Source: DASRDU01 sp035652435 | Lineage (GTDB): Bacteria > Acidobacteriota > Blastocatellia > RBC074 | Direction: 5' to 3' | Assembly (NCBI GenBank): GCA_035652435.1 | Contig: DASRDU010000171.1 | Location: forward strand, 1 to 64,000 | DNA length: 64,000 nt | Shown here: positions 55,458 to 64,000 of the stretch, in pieces | Position numbering within the stretch: the stretch's first letter is position 1 | Layout: every line of letters begins with the position of its first letter | Position numbers and translations under genes: made by a program | Notes under the pieces: generated by a model | What the model saw: the letters and a program-made list of their open reading frames with translations, nothing else | Told to the model about the DNA's origin: nothing | The model's database searches: none

Positions 55458-58313
55458 TCAGTTCTTTCCCTTTTGCATCCTGAGCTGGTTCAACTCCTGC
55501 TCGCGCTCCAGAAAGCTCACGCCGCCCGTGATCCACGGCGAGGCGGGCTCGCCCTTCAGGTAGTGGCCGAGCCACTCGATGATGCGCCGGTGGTAATCAA
55601 TCTGGTTCGGCTTTTTGCGCAAGCCATGGTCTTCGCCGGCGTAGACGAGCAGGACTACGTCCTTCCGCGCGCGCCGGGCGATGTTGTATAACTCGACGCC
55701 CTGATGCCAGAAGACCGTGCCGTCGCTGTCCCCGACCTCGATCATCAGCGGCGTCTTCATGTTCTGGACGTTGAAGACCGCCGAGTTGCGGACGTAGGCC
55801 TGCAGGTCTTCCCAGAGCGGCACCTCCATGCGCTGCTGCCCGGTCTCGATGTGGTCGGTCTCCGCGATGCCCGAACTCCAGTGGTGGTTCCCGTAGTTGC
55901 TCACCAGATCCGTGATCGGCGCGCCGGCCACCGCGGCGGCAAAGACATCCGTGTGCGTCGCGAGGTAGGCCGTATCGAAGCCGCCCCACGAGTGGCCCAC
56001 CACTCCGACCTTCCGCGCGTCAACCAGCCCCATCTCGACGACCTTCTTCACGGCGGGCGTGACACACTCGACGACCGAGAGCCCCGGCTCGCGCGGGCGA
56101 AAGACGATGTCGGGCTCGAAGAGGAAGTAACCCTGCTGCGTAAAGGCGCCCACGTTGTAATAGTCGCGCTCAGACGGCGCGCTGTAGCGGTGGAGCCCGT
56201 CCGACAGCCGCTCGTACAGATAGACGACCATCGGATACTTCCTGCCCGGCTCGTAGCCCGCCGGGTAGAAGAGCGCCCCCTGCAACCGCTCGCCGCGGTC
56301 GCTCTTGTATTCAATCAACTCCGCGCGGCCCCACGCATAATTGCTCTGGAACGGATTCGTTTTGGTAACCTGCTTCGCTTCTTTGAGGTCATGGCCGCCC
56401 ACGAAAGCGTCGGGCGAATCATCAAACGCCTCGACCGTGTATGCATACACATCGGCGTCCTTAGCCTTCGCCAGACGCTGGACGCCCTTGTCGAGCCAGA
56501 GCAGATGTTCGTCGCCCGCCCCGCCCGGCCGCAGCCGTGCGTAACCGGACTTCTTGTTCCAGATGCCGAACAGGCTCAGGTAAGCGGGCTTGTCTGCGTC
56601 TATCCACTCTTCGTCAGGACTGAGCCGCACGTAGCGATGGCGCACCTGCGCCGCCGCGCCGTCGGTGAGTCGCGTGGCGCGCGAGCCGTCGGGCGCGACC
56701 TTCCACAGGTCGAACTTGTCGTAAAGGATCACAGCCTCGTCATTCTTCACCCACCCCGCGACGCCGAAAGCGGGCTTCTGTTTGATGGTGAAGTCCGACT
56801 CGCGATCCACAAACGTTGTCGGCACGCCCTTCGTGATGTTGACGACGGCGCGCGTGGTCACGTCAACCGTCCAGTATTGATCATCCTGCAGGTAGAGTAA
56901 GTAACGCCCACCGGGGCTGGCCTGCACGTAGCTGTCTTCGCCGAGCCGTTCCCTGATCTTCGTGCGGTCGCCGGTCGCCAGATCAACGAGGTAAAGGTCG
57001 GCGGCCGGCCTCCCGATGGTTCGATCCATCGCATACGCCGTCCAGTTGGCCGCCCAGGCCAGCTTCTGATGTTTGATCGGCGTCACCTGTTCAGCCAGGT
57101 CTTTGCCGAGCTGCACGAACTGCCCTGTCCCGACGTGCCAGGCTGCCAGCATGTTTCTCTGCCGGTCATTTCTGGCGTTGATCTTCTGCTTCGGCATGAC
57201 GTCAACGTCGCGCGCGTGCCACACGTCCACCGAGGCCGGCCCGACCTCATCCTTCTCCTCTTTCACCGCGTCCTTTATTGCGTCCTTCACGAGCGGGCCT
57301 GCCCCGTTGCCGTCGGCCGTCACAGGGGCTTTCTTTGCGCCCGCCGGCTTTTCACGCCACCTGGCTACCCCCAGAAACACGATGCTGCCGTCGTCAGACC
57401 ATGACGGCTTGCGGAAAGCGACCGTGCGCATACCCGGTGGAAACTTCGGGTCCGCCGTCGGGTCGTAGACCTGTCTGGCTTCGGCGGCATCGGCGAGGCG
57501 TGTCCACCCGAGCGCAACCTGCGTCGGGCCGTCGTGGCGCTCATCTGCCTTTGACCGCAGCACGGCGAGGTCGGCGCTCTCCTTCCGCCACGCGAGGCCG
57601 GTGTAGGTTGATGAAGAGGAGTCGAGCACGCGCAACGCGCCCGTCTCGGGGTCAAACAGCTGCACGCCGTTGCCGGTCTTCTCTTCGACACTGATCGTCA
57701 TGGCGAGCAGACGGCCGCGGCGGGGGAGGTCCTGCCACGCGAATTCCGTCACGTTCCCAAAGGTCGTATCGCGCCCGCTGGCCAGATGCCGCACAATCAA
57801 TGTCGCGCCCGGAGGGTCGTCCGCCTCGCCGCCCGGGATCGCATCGGGCGTCTCCTTCTTCGGCGGATACCGGCGCATGGCCAGGCAGGAGCCGGTCGGG
57901 CTGAAGGCGAACGCTTCAATCCCATCCACGATAGACTGCTCGCCGGTCGAAAGGTTGAGCAGGCCGAGCTTGCGGTGGACGGGCTTCTTGTCTTTAGCCA
58001 GCTTCTCTTCCTGCGCTTCGGAGTATCCGATGCTGTAAGCCGCGTAGCGCGAGTCAGCCGAGAAGACCGGCTGCGCGCCGAAGGCCGCGACCTTCGTCGT
58101 CCCGTCGGCGACGTTCGTGATGCGCAGCTCGTTGTTGCGGTTCGAGCGGTTGATGCCGTAGGCCAGCCACTTCCCGTCGGGCGACAGGCCGCCGGCGGTG
58201 ATGAGAGTTTCCCACTGACCGTAATCGGACGGCGCGACGGCGGGCTTCGTCTGCGCCCCGCCCGCGAGCGTCAGGTTGAGAATCAGGAGAACCGTGATGA
58301 TCGTTCGTCGCAT
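55458..58313 (-). CDS. exported S9 prolyl oligopeptidase-family peptidase
   Basis: 951 aa with signal peptide (MRRTIITVLLILNLTLAGGA). Long N-terminal beta-propeller of about 600 residues with WD-like blades (GLSPDGKWLAYGIN, SPTGSCLAMRR), then the alpha/beta-hydrolase domain with nucleophile Ser775 in VGHSWGGFDTAYLA, Asp in IEVGDSDGTV and His in AGEDHGLRKK. Dipeptidyl/acyl-peptide hydrolase group; peptide use in the periplasm. Convergent with the methyltransferase gene. Confidence 0.92.
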   Translation of the reverse strand: MRRTIITVLLILNLTLAGGAQTKPAVAPSDYGQWETLITAGGLSPDGKWLAYGINRSNRNNELRITNVADGTTKVAAFGAQPVFSADSRYAAYSIGYSEAQEEKLAKDKKPVHRKLGLLNLSTGEQSIVDGIEAFAFSPTGSCLAMRRYPPKKETPDAIPGGEADDPPGATLIVRHLASGRDTTFGNVTEFAWQDLPRRGRLLAMTISVEEKTGNGVQLFDPETGALRVLDSSSSTYTGLAWRKESADLAVLRSKADERHDGPTQVALGWTRLADAAEARQVYDPTADPKFPPGMRTVAFRKPSWSDDGSIVFLGVARWREKPAGAKKAPVTADGNGAGPLVKDAIKDAVKEEKDEVGPASVDVWHARDVDVMPKQKINARNDRQRNMLAAWHVGTGQFVQLGKDLAEQVTPIKHQKLAWAANWTAYAMDRTIGRPAADLYLVDLATGDRTKIRERLGEDSYVQASPGGRYLLYLQDDQYWTVDVTTRAVVNITKGVPTTFVDRESDFTIKQKPAFGVAGWVKNDEAVILYDKFDLWKVAPDGSRATRLTDGAAAQVRHRYVRLSPDEEWIDADKPAYLSLFGIWNKKSGYARLRPGGAGDEHLLWLDKGVQRLAKAKDADVYAYTVEAFDDSPDAFVGGHDLKEAKQVTKTNPFQSNYAWGRAELIEYKSDRGERLQGALFYPAGYEPGRKYPMVVYLYERLSDGLHRYSAPSERDYYNVGAFTQQGYFLFEPDIVFRPREPGLSVVECVTPAVKKVVEMGLVDARKVGVVGHSWGGFDTAYLATHTDVFAAAVAGAPITDLVSNYGNHHWSSGIAETDHIETGQQRMEVPLWEDLQAYVRNSAVFNVQNMKTPLMIEVGDSDGTVFWHQGVELYNIARRARKDVVLLVYAGEDHGLRKKPNQIDYHRRIIEWLGHYLKGEPASPWITGGVSFLEREQELNQLRMQKGKN

Positions 58314-58375
58314 AGCGCACCTCCATTGACAGTTGTGACTGAAAGCAGATTGAAGCCGTTTCCGCCCGCTGGTAT

Positions 58376-59671
58376 TTACCGCTCATACCGCAGCGCCTCA
58401 ATCGGGTGGAGGCGCGCCGCGCGGTACGCCGGCCAGAGGCCGAAAAACAGGCCGACACCCACCGAGACGACCAGACCGGCCGTGATCGCGCCGATTGAAA
58501 TGCTCGCCTTGAGCGAAGGCAGCACGAATTGAATGAGGAGCGCAATGGCGACGCCCGCCGCCACGCCGGCCGCGCCACCCATCATCGTCAGCATCATCGC
58601 TTCGAGCAGGAATTGCCACAGCACGTCGCGGCGGCGCGCCCCGACCGCCTTGCGCAATCCGATCTCTGAGGTGCGCTCGGTCACCGAGACGAGCATGATA
58701 TTCATCACGCCGATCCCGCCAATGAGCAGGCCGAGCGAGGCGACGCCGATCATCAGCACCGAGACCCCGCTCGAAGCCTGCGTCCAGATGTCCACGAGCT
58801 GATTCGAGGCGAAGATGACGAAGTTGTCCGGCGCGTCCGCGCTGAGGCGGCGGTGGTGGCGCAACACCTCACGCGCCTCGTTCATCCCCCGCTCGACATC
58901 CTCGGGCGAGCTGACCAGACAGATGAACTGCAGGAATTCCTTCTCGCGCTCCGGGTAGTATTTGTCAAAAGTGCCGAAGGGGATGAAGACGAGCTGATTT
59001 TCGCTGGGCCCGCCGAAAAGCGCCTCGCGGTGTTCGATCAGCCCGACGACTTCATAGGTCTGCCCGTCAATGTGAATCATTTTGCCGAGCGGATCTTCCA
59101 CGCCGAAGAGGCCGTCGGCGATGGCGTGCCCGATGACACAGACGTTGCGCCGGTGCGATGAATCGCTCACGCTGATAAGCCGGCCGCGGTCAACGAGGAT
59201 GCCTGTGGCGTCGGTGAAGTACTGATCCACGCCGCGCAGGATCGGGCTTTGTGCCTCCTCGCCCTTGTACCACACGCGCACCGGATCGAAGGCGGTTTTG
59301 GCGTAAAAGGGGCTGACGACCCTGACACTCGGACAGCCCGCGCGCACCTCCTCGGCGTCATCGAGGGTGAGTGGCGGGCGCCTCTTGAGCAGCCCCATGA
59401 AGTCCGGACTGCCGAAATCAGAAAACCCCGCGCGCGCGACGACGAAGCTGCTCGGGTTGAGGCGTGAGAGCGCGCTTTTGATCGTGTTATCGAGTCCCTG
59501 GATCAGCGCGACGACGACGATCACCGTCGCCACGCCCATCATCAGCCCGGCGAGCGTCAGCGCCGACTGGAACCGGTGCTGATTGATCGCGCCCAGCGCC
59601 AGAGAGAAAGCCTCGCCGACCTCCGCCGTGCGTTTGCCGCGCACCAGTTGTGAGAGTCGCTCCCTACTCAT
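58376..59671 (-). CDS. MacB-like ABC transporter permease
   Basis: 431 aa. MacB_PCD periplasmic domain (about residues 45-270) between a first transmembrane helix (FQSALTLAGLMMGVATVIVVVAL) and a FtsX-type C-terminal bundle of three helices (LIGGIGVMNIMLVSVTERTSEIGLRKAVGARRRD). Start at 59671 overlaps the stop of the upstream permease by 8 bp. No ATPase gene is adjacent. Confidence 0.9.
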   Translation of the reverse strand: MSRERLSQLVRGKRTAEVGEAFSLALGAINQHRFQSALTLAGLMMGVATVIVVVALIQGLDNTIKSALSRLNPSSFVVARAGFSDFGSPDFMGLLKRRPPLTLDDAEEVRAGCPSVRVVSPFYAKTAFDPVRVWYKGEEAQSPILRGVDQYFTDATGILVDRGRLISVSDSSHRRNVCVIGHAIADGLFGVEDPLGKMIHIDGQTYEVVGLIEHREALFGGPSENQLVFIPFGTFDKYYPEREKEFLQFICLVSSPEDVERGMNEAREVLRHHRRLSADAPDNFVIFASNQLVDIWTQASSGVSVLMIGVASLGLLIGGIGVMNIMLVSVTERTSEIGLRKAVGARRRDVLWQFLLEAMMLTMMGGAAGVAAGVAIALLIQFVLPSLKASISIGAITAGLVVSVGVGLFFGLWPAYRAARLHPIEALRYER

Positions 59672-60884
59672 ACCGTAAAGCCTCAATCGGCGAAAGCTCG
59701 GCCGCATGGCGCGCGGGGTAGAGGCCGGCGATGAGCCCGACAAGCGAGGAGACGGCAAAGCCGACGAGCGCCACGAGCGGGCGTGAACTGGCCGGGAGCG
59801 GCGTCAACCAGGCGATTGCCCGCGCGATCAACAACCCGAGCCCGGTGCCAAGCGCCCCGCCGACCAGGCAGAGCGCGACGGTCTCGGCCAGAAACTGCGC
59901 CAGCACGTCGCGCTTGCGCGCGCCAACGCTGCGGCGCATCCCGATCTCGCGCGTCCGCTCGCGCACATTCACGAGCATGATGTTCGTCACCCCGAGGCCG
60001 CCCACCGTCAGCGCGATGCCGGAGATGATGATCGTCACGAGGTAGAAGCCGCCGATCACGGTCTGATAGATCGCCGCCGCCGAATCAGCCGTGGTGATAA
60101 AAAAAGTGTCTTCCTGATCAAAGAGGACGTGCCGCCGCTGCCGCATGATGCCGCGCACCTCTTCAACCACAGAAACGAGTGGAGTCCCGGGCGGTTGCTG
60201 GCAATAGATCGTCAGCGCCTGATGCGATCCGAACTGATGCAGCATCGTGGTGAGCGGCAGGATGATGAACCGATCCTGCGAACGGCCGAAGAGCGAGCCG
60301 CGCGGCGCGATGGTGCCGATCACCTGAAACGGCCTGCCCATCACGTTGATTTCCGCGCCGAGCGGGTCGCCCTGGCCGAAGAGATCCGTCACGACGTCTG
60401 CCCCGAGCAGGCAGACGGCCACGTGCTGGCCCTCTTCGGCTTCGGTGTAAAAACGCCCCGCCGCCACGTCCACCCGCTCGACGTCGAGCATGCCGGCCGT
60501 CAGCCCGCGCGCCTGCACGCTGCCGGTGACGGTGTTGCGCCACTTGAGGCGGCCCATCACGTCCGATTCGGCCCCGACCGCGGCGCACCCGCGGCAGTCA
60601 TGTCGCACGGCCAGGTAATCTTCGTATTCGATCCGCTTCCACTTCGAGGCCTTGATGAAGTCGTTGACGTTGAGCAGCGAGGCGGGGAGCTGTGACACCT
60701 GGAAGACGTCCGGCTGAAGCGTCACCAGGCGCGAGGTGATGTAAGCGTTGGCCCCTTCGATCAGGGCGACCATCGCCACGAGCGCGCCGATGCCGACGAC
60801 GATCCCGAGTACCGCCAGCGCGGAGCGCAGCTTTTGCGCGAGCAGCGCGTTGACGGCATTCGCCAGGATTTCCCTGTGATCCAT
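59664..60884 (-). CDS. MacB-like ABC transporter permease
   Basis: 406 aa, same architecture as the next gene: first helix LRSALAVLGIVVGIGALVAMVALIEG, MacB periplasmic domain, and FtsX C-terminus (GGLGVTNIMLVNVRERTREIGMRRSVGARKRD). ATG 60884 (MDHREILANAVNAL) is chosen. Paired permeases without a local ATPase or membrane-fusion protein suggest that these parts are supplied from elsewhere. Confidence 0.9.
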   Translation of the reverse strand: MDHREILANAVNALLAQKLRSALAVLGIVVGIGALVAMVALIEGANAYITSRLVTLQPDVFQVSQLPASLLNVNDFIKASKWKRIEYEDYLAVRHDCRGCAAVGAESDVMGRLKWRNTVTGSVQARGLTAGMLDVERVDVAAGRFYTEAEEGQHVAVCLLGADVVTDLFGQGDPLGAEINVMGRPFQVIGTIAPRGSLFGRSQDRFIILPLTTMLHQFGSHQALTIYCQQPPGTPLVSVVEEVRGIMRQRRHVLFDQEDTFFITTADSAAAIYQTVIGGFYLVTIIISGIALTVGGLGVTNIMLVNVRERTREIGMRRSVGARKRDVLAQFLAETVALCLVGGALGTGLGLLIARAIAWLTPLPASSRPLVALVGFAVSSLVGLIAGLYPARHAAELSPIEALRYE

Positions 60885-60912
60885 AAGCGCCTCGAGCGGA
60901 CGCGGGCAGCAG

Positions 60913-62322
60913 TTACCCGGGCGGCTGTTTGAGCAGGCGATCATCGCCCGGCCTGGCCGGCATCTGAGGGCGATGCGGCGGGGCGATCCGGGCGACTGTT
61001 TGAGCAGCGGACTCCTGGGCCGTGTCCGGGGCGTCAGGACTCTCCGGCTCTTCCTGCTGATTCACCAGGCGCTTCACCCGCGGCTTGAGCCAGAGGACGG
61101 CCAGCAGGGCGGCGGTGACGTTGCAGACGACCGCCGCCCAGAAGACCGGCAGCCAGGAGTCGGAGGCCGTCATCATCCAGGCGGCACACGGGCCGGCGAG
61201 GATCGAGCCGATGCCTTTTGAGGTGTACTGGATGCCGTAATTGGTGGTCGCGTATTTGCTCCCGAAGATGTCGGCGATGGCCGCCGGGAAGAGCGAATAG
61301 ATGTCGCCCCAGGCGAAGAAGGTCAGGGCGGAGAAGACGACGAACCAGACCGGGCGATGCACCACCAGGGGGAGCGCCGTGATGGTGATGGCTTCGATGA
61401 TGAAGACTATTGCCATCGTGTCGTACCGGCCGAGATAATCCGAGACCCAGCCGAAGAAGGGCCTCGCCACGCCGTTGAGGACCTGGTTGAGCAGCAGGGT
61501 CAGGTTCAGGACGGTGATGCCGCCGAAGAGGATGTATTTGTCAAAGCCGTAGGTTTCCCCGATTGGCCTCAACTGCGCCGTGACCATCAGCCCGCTGAAG
61601 GTGACGAGGGTCATCATCAGGTAGAGCAGGTAAAAGGCCCTGCTCCGCAACATCTCCCGCGGCGTGTAATCGCGTGATGACTGCTGGACCCTGCGCAGCA
61701 CCCTGGCTTTGATCGCCTCCCAGCCCGCCGGCAGCCAGCCCGCCGGCGGCATGCGCAGGAACTGGGCGGCGATCATCACGAGGAGCCCCTGGATGGCGCC
61801 CCAGATGATAAATGCCGATTGATAGCCGCTGGTCTCGATCATGTGCGAGACCGGCAGGACTGTGAGCGCCGTGCCGAACCCGTATGAACCGGCGACCGCG
61901 CCGACACACAAACCGCGCCGGTCCGGGAACCACTTCATGGCCAGACCGATGGTGGCGCCATAGACGGCGCCCGCCCCGATCCCGCCGATGCCATAGGCGA
62001 CATAGAGCGCCGGGAGTGACCGGGCGAAACCGGCGCCGATCCACCCTGCCCCGACCAGCACTCCGGCCAGGGAGACGACGATGCGGGCGCCGAAGCGATC
62101 AACCAGGTAAGCATTGATCGGCGCCAGACCAGTCTGAGCGATGACGAAAAAGGTGAAGGCCAGCTGGACGGCGGCCAGCGTGGCATGCATATTGGCAGTC
62201 AGCGGCGTGGTGAACAGCGTCCAGGCGTACTGGAGATTGGCGATGGCCAGCATGGCGACGATGCAGGCCGCCAGCTGACGCCCACGTCTGGCGCCCGGGT
62301 CATCTCTCTGCGGTGCGGTCAT
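60913..62322 (-). CDS. MFS transporter, oxalate/formate antiporter (OFA) family
   Basis: 469 aa, 12 transmembrane helices. NLQYAWTLFTTPLTANMHAT near the N-terminus, GIGGIGAGAVYGATIGLAMKWFPDRRGL in the first half and GVARPFFGWVSDYLGRYDTM in the second are OFA-family signatures. Members carry oxalate, formate, nitrate or other small carboxylates. ATG 62322 follows GGGGAG. Located downstream of a PanE-family reductase and a Pcs60-like CoA ligase, which suggests oxalate as substrate. Confidence 0.9.
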   Translation of the reverse strand: MTAPQRDDPGARRGRQLAACIVAMLAIANLQYAWTLFTTPLTANMHATLAAVQLAFTFFVIAQTGLAPINAYLVDRFGARIVVSLAGVLVGAGWIGAGFARSLPALYVAYGIGGIGAGAVYGATIGLAMKWFPDRRGLCVGAVAGSYGFGTALTVLPVSHMIETSGYQSAFIIWGAIQGLLVMIAAQFLRMPPAGWLPAGWEAIKARVLRRVQQSSRDYTPREMLRSRAFYLLYLMMTLVTFSGLMVTAQLRPIGETYGFDKYILFGGITVLNLTLLLNQVLNGVARPFFGWVSDYLGRYDTMAIVFIIEAITITALPLVVHRPVWFVVFSALTFFAWGDIYSLFPAAIADIFGSKYATTNYGIQYTSKGIGSILAGPCAAWMMTASDSWLPVFWAAVVCNVTAALLAVLWLKPRVKRLVNQQEEPESPDAPDTAQESAAQTVARIAPPHRPQMPARPGDDRLLKQPPG

Positions 62323-62373
62323 CAGATCTCCCCCTCCAAAAACAGTCCTTCCTGTTCTTCCTGTAAATTTTTC

Positions 62374-62409
62374 GGGGCGGCAGGCACTTACCCATGGGTA
62401 AGCCGCCCC
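62374..62409. repeat. small palindrome upstream of the OFA transporter
   Basis: GGGGCGG/CCGCCCC arms enclose a perfect 16-bp palindrome CTTACCCATGGGTAAG (62387-62402). It lies about 50 bp before the transporter ATG and could be an operator or an RNA hairpin. Confidence 0.6.
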
Positions 62410-62421
62410 AATTTACTGCGA

Positions 62422-62468
62422 CAAAATATTTCGTCGCCCAGCCTGCGGGTGGGATGACGAAATTTTGA
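62422..62468. repeat. palindrome just after the PanE-family gene
   Basis: CAAAATATTTCGTC and its diverged complement GACGAAATTTTG flank a GC-rich loop. The outer end lies 3 nt from the stop codon of the reductase gene. Confidence 0.6.
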
Positions 62469-62471
62469 TTA

Positions 62472-63443
62472 CTATCCCGGCACACCCCGCGCCAGCAATT
62501 TCACGCACGCATACACTGCTTGGGTGCGAGGCAGCGCGAGCCCCAGTTTGCCGCCCAGTTCCACCACCGCGCCCACAATGGCTTCCAGTTCGAGAGGCCG
62601 ACCGGACTCCACGTCCTGGAGCATGGAGGTTTTATGATGGCCCACCTTCCCGGCCCCCTCAAGCCGCTGTTCGACAGTGACGCCGATGTCAATGCCCAGG
62701 CGTCGGGCCACGGCCTCGGCTTCGGCCATGATCCCGGCGGCCAGCTCGCGCGTCTCCGGGCAGAGGACGATCTCATCTAACGCGGCGCGGGTGAGCGCGC
62801 TGATCGGATTGAAGGCCACGTTGCCCATCAGCTTCACCCACATGTCGTGCCGGATGTCGGTGCGGATCGGACACCGGAGGCCGGCTTTGATGAGCGCCTC
62901 GGCGATGCGCCGGCACCGTTCGCTCTTCGACCCGTCGGGTTCACCGATGGCGAAGCGCGTCCCCTCGATGTGTTCGATGACCCCGGGCTCCACGATGATC
63001 GTCGAAGGGTAGATCACGCAGCCGACCACGCGCGCCGGATCGAGATGGCGGCTGATCAACCCGCCGGGGTCAACCGTCTCAAGCTGCGTCCCCTCCCACT
63101 CGCCACCGTGGCGGTAGAAATACCACCAGGGGATGCCGTTCTGCCCGCTCACAATGCAGGTCCCGGGGCCGATGAGCGGCCCAAGGTACGGAGCCATCTC
63201 CGTCAAACTGTGCGCCTTGAGCGTCAGCAGGATCACGTCAACCGGGCCGACCGCCGCCGGGTCATCGGTCGCCGCGGGCCGGGCCTCGAACTCGCCGAGC
63301 GGGCCGCGCACACGCACGCCCTGCTCCTGCATCGCGCGCAGGTGTGCCCCCCGCGCGATGAGCGTCACGTCTTCACCTGATCTGGCCAGCATCGCGCCGG
63401 CGAAAGCGCCAATCGCGCCCGCGCCGACCACTGCAAATTTCAT
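62472..63443 (-). CDS. ketopantoate reductase-family (PanE/ApbA) protein
   Basis: 323 aa. N-terminal NADP fold KFAVVGAGAIGAFAGAML; C-terminal catalytic helix with VKLMGNVAFNPISAL (Lys and Asn of the KxxxN pattern) and Glu in SGRPLELEAIVGAV. Fits PanE/ApbA. Classical PanE makes pantoate for CoA synthesis. In Methylobacterium extorquens the relative PanE2 was proposed as oxalyl-CoA reductase, and the flanking CoA ligase and OFA transporter make that a reasonable reading here. No panB/panC genes are nearby. Confidence 0.9.
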   Translation of the reverse strand: MKFAVVGAGAIGAFAGAMLARSGEDVTLIARGAHLRAMQEQGVRVRGPLGEFEARPAATDDPAAVGPVDVILLTLKAHSLTEMAPYLGPLIGPGTCIVSGQNGIPWWYFYRHGGEWEGTQLETVDPGGLISRHLDPARVVGCVIYPSTIIVEPGVIEHIEGTRFAIGEPDGSKSERCRRIAEALIKAGLRCPIRTDIRHDMWVKLMGNVAFNPISALTRAALDEIVLCPETRELAAGIMAEAEAVARRLGIDIGVTVEQRLEGAGKVGHHKTSMLQDVESGRPLELEAIVGAVVELGGKLGLALPRTQAVYACVKLLARGVPG

Positions 63444-63469
63444 CGCAATTCCGCTTTGCGGGAGTTGAG

Positions 63470-63539
63470 ACCACGAAGCAGCGAAGAGTCTGAAGAGAAG
63501 CCGCAGAGAAAACTCCCTGCTCTTCGTTTCTTCGCGGGT
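63470..63539. repeat. palindrome of CGAAG units between the CoA ligase and panE-like gene
   Basis: Left arm starts ACCACGAAGCAGCGAAGAG; the right arm, reverse-complemented, starts ACCCGCGAAGAAACGAAGAG. Same class as 11111-11192. About 39 nt separate it from the ligase stop. Confidence 0.65.
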
Positions 63540-63570
63540 TTATTTTTCCTGGAATCTGTTTCGGCCAATG

Positions 63571-63599
63571 AGTCCTGGCTACGGGTTACGAGTCCTGGC
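63571..63599. repeat. short repeat forming the end of the CoA ligase gene
   Basis: AGTCCTGGC occurs twice, 20 bp apart, with CTACGGGTTACG between; on the minus strand this reads as loose 7-bp units GGACTCG/TAACCCG/TAGCCAG. It encodes the last residues RTRNP and the stop of the ligase. Confidence 0.4.
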
Positions 63600-64000
63600 A
63601 ATCTCCGCCGCCACGTTGCGGCGCTGAATCTTACCGGTGGCGGTGCGCGGGATCGCCTCGACGAGGTAGATCACCTTCGGACATTTGAAATCGGAGAGCG
63701 ACGCGCGGCAATGGGCCGTCAGCTCGGCTTCGGTCGCCTCGCTCCGTAACACCACGGCCGCCGCCACCTCTTCGCCGTAAACCCGGTCCTGGATGCCGAA
63801 GCACACGGCTTCGGCCACCGCCGGGTGGGCGAGCAGCACTTCATCAACCTCGCGCGGCGAAATTTTCTCCCCGCCGCGGTTGATCAACTCCTTGATGCGA
63901 CCCACCAGTGTCAGATAGCCGTCGGCGTCCAGATAACCCTGATCGCCGGTGCGGAACCAGCCGTTGGAAAACGATGCGGCGTTGGCTTCGGCATTGCCCT
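63579..64000 (-). CDS. AMP-forming acyl-CoA ligase, Pcs60/AAE3-like (partial, C-terminal part)
   Basis: The frame is open to the right edge, so only about 140 C-terminal residues are seen. They read NGWFRTGDQGYLDADGYLTL, then GRIKELINRGGEKISPREVD (the ANL hinge and A8 motif) and the A10 lysine region RTATGKIQRRNVA. The run INRGGEKISPxEVD, with Asn-Arg before GGE, is typical of oxalyl-CoA synthetases (plant AAE3, yeast Pcs60) and of close relatives. It would make oxalyl-CoA from oxalate, CoA and ATP; the specificity is inferred from motif and neighbours. Confidence 0.85.
   Translation of the reverse strand, partial: GNAEANAASFSNGWFRTGDQGYLDADGYLTLVGRIKELINRGGEKISPREVDEVLLAHPAVAEAVCFGIQDRVYGEEVAAAVVLRSEATEAELTAHCRASLSDFKCPKVIYLVEAIPRTATGKIQRRNVAAEIARTRNP

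Overview
The window is about 64 kb of GC-rich chromosomal DNA with no rRNA operon, no CRISPR array and one tRNA gene. It most likely comes from the Acidobacteriota, probably a Blastocatellia-like lineage. The grounds are a secreted acidobacterial-type VWFA protein, the fossil C-terminus of an Oar-like TonB-dependent receptor ending in LRYTF, two 'planctomycete cytochrome' modules (DUF1587/1592 with DUF1552, and DUF1549/1553 with DUF1501), many Tat-exported oxidoreductases, and gene orders common in that phylum. This placement is inference; no 16S gene is present.

Layout. (1) 1-126 is the end of an IS1-like element running off the left edge and abutting a truncated hypothetical ORF. (2) 798-15153, all minus strand, is a housekeeping block: etfB, a coiled-coil protein, etfA, ETF-quinone oxidoreductase, a conserved hypothetical, ispE, tRNA-Gln, prs, rplY, pth, rpsF-rpsR-rplI, a Rho-independent terminator, a dnaB interrupted by two inteins, and alr. 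A near-consensus promoter plus a palindrome with the half-sites of the Bacillus fatty-acid-degradation repressor FadR/YsiA precedes etfB. (3) 15282-28527 is mixed: M1 aminopeptidase, small unknowns, the first cytochrome/DUF1552 pair, HpaI-type aldolase, macrodomain, VOC protein, a Tat-exported Gfo/Idh enzyme and an exported RraA homologue. (4) 28913-36347, minus strand, is a type II fatty acid cluster (yceD, rpmF, plsX, fabH, fabD, VWFA gene, fabG, acpP, fabF) behind a perfect TTGACA/TATAAT promoter. (5) 36992-55419, mostly plus strand, is an accessory region: FAD oxidoreductase, JAMM peptidase, FadR-type GntR regulator with a candidate operator at its start, the second cytochrome/DUF1501 pair, ROK kinase, PQQ dehydrogenase, SDR, EamA transporter, truncated L-rhamnose mutarotase, CE15-like glucuronoyl esterase, another esterase, GNAT and an rRNA methyltransferase. 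The content suggests use of plant sugars and uronic acids. (6) 55458-64000, minus strand, holds an S9 peptidase, two MacB-like permeases and a possible oxalate-assimilation set (Pcs60/AAE3-like CoA ligase, PanE-family reductase, OFA-family transporter).

The most unusual signal is in the spacers. At least ten junctions carry a long palindrome starting within about 0-10 nt of a stop codon. Several are built from tandem 7-bp units whose sequence differs from site to site while the architecture stays the same. A separate 90-bp palindrome family has entered two genes in frame (the first DnaB intein and the export region of the PQQ dehydrogenase), much like the Rickettsia palindromic elements. These repeats, the twin inteins, the FadR-like operator and the oxalate set are the points most worth following up.
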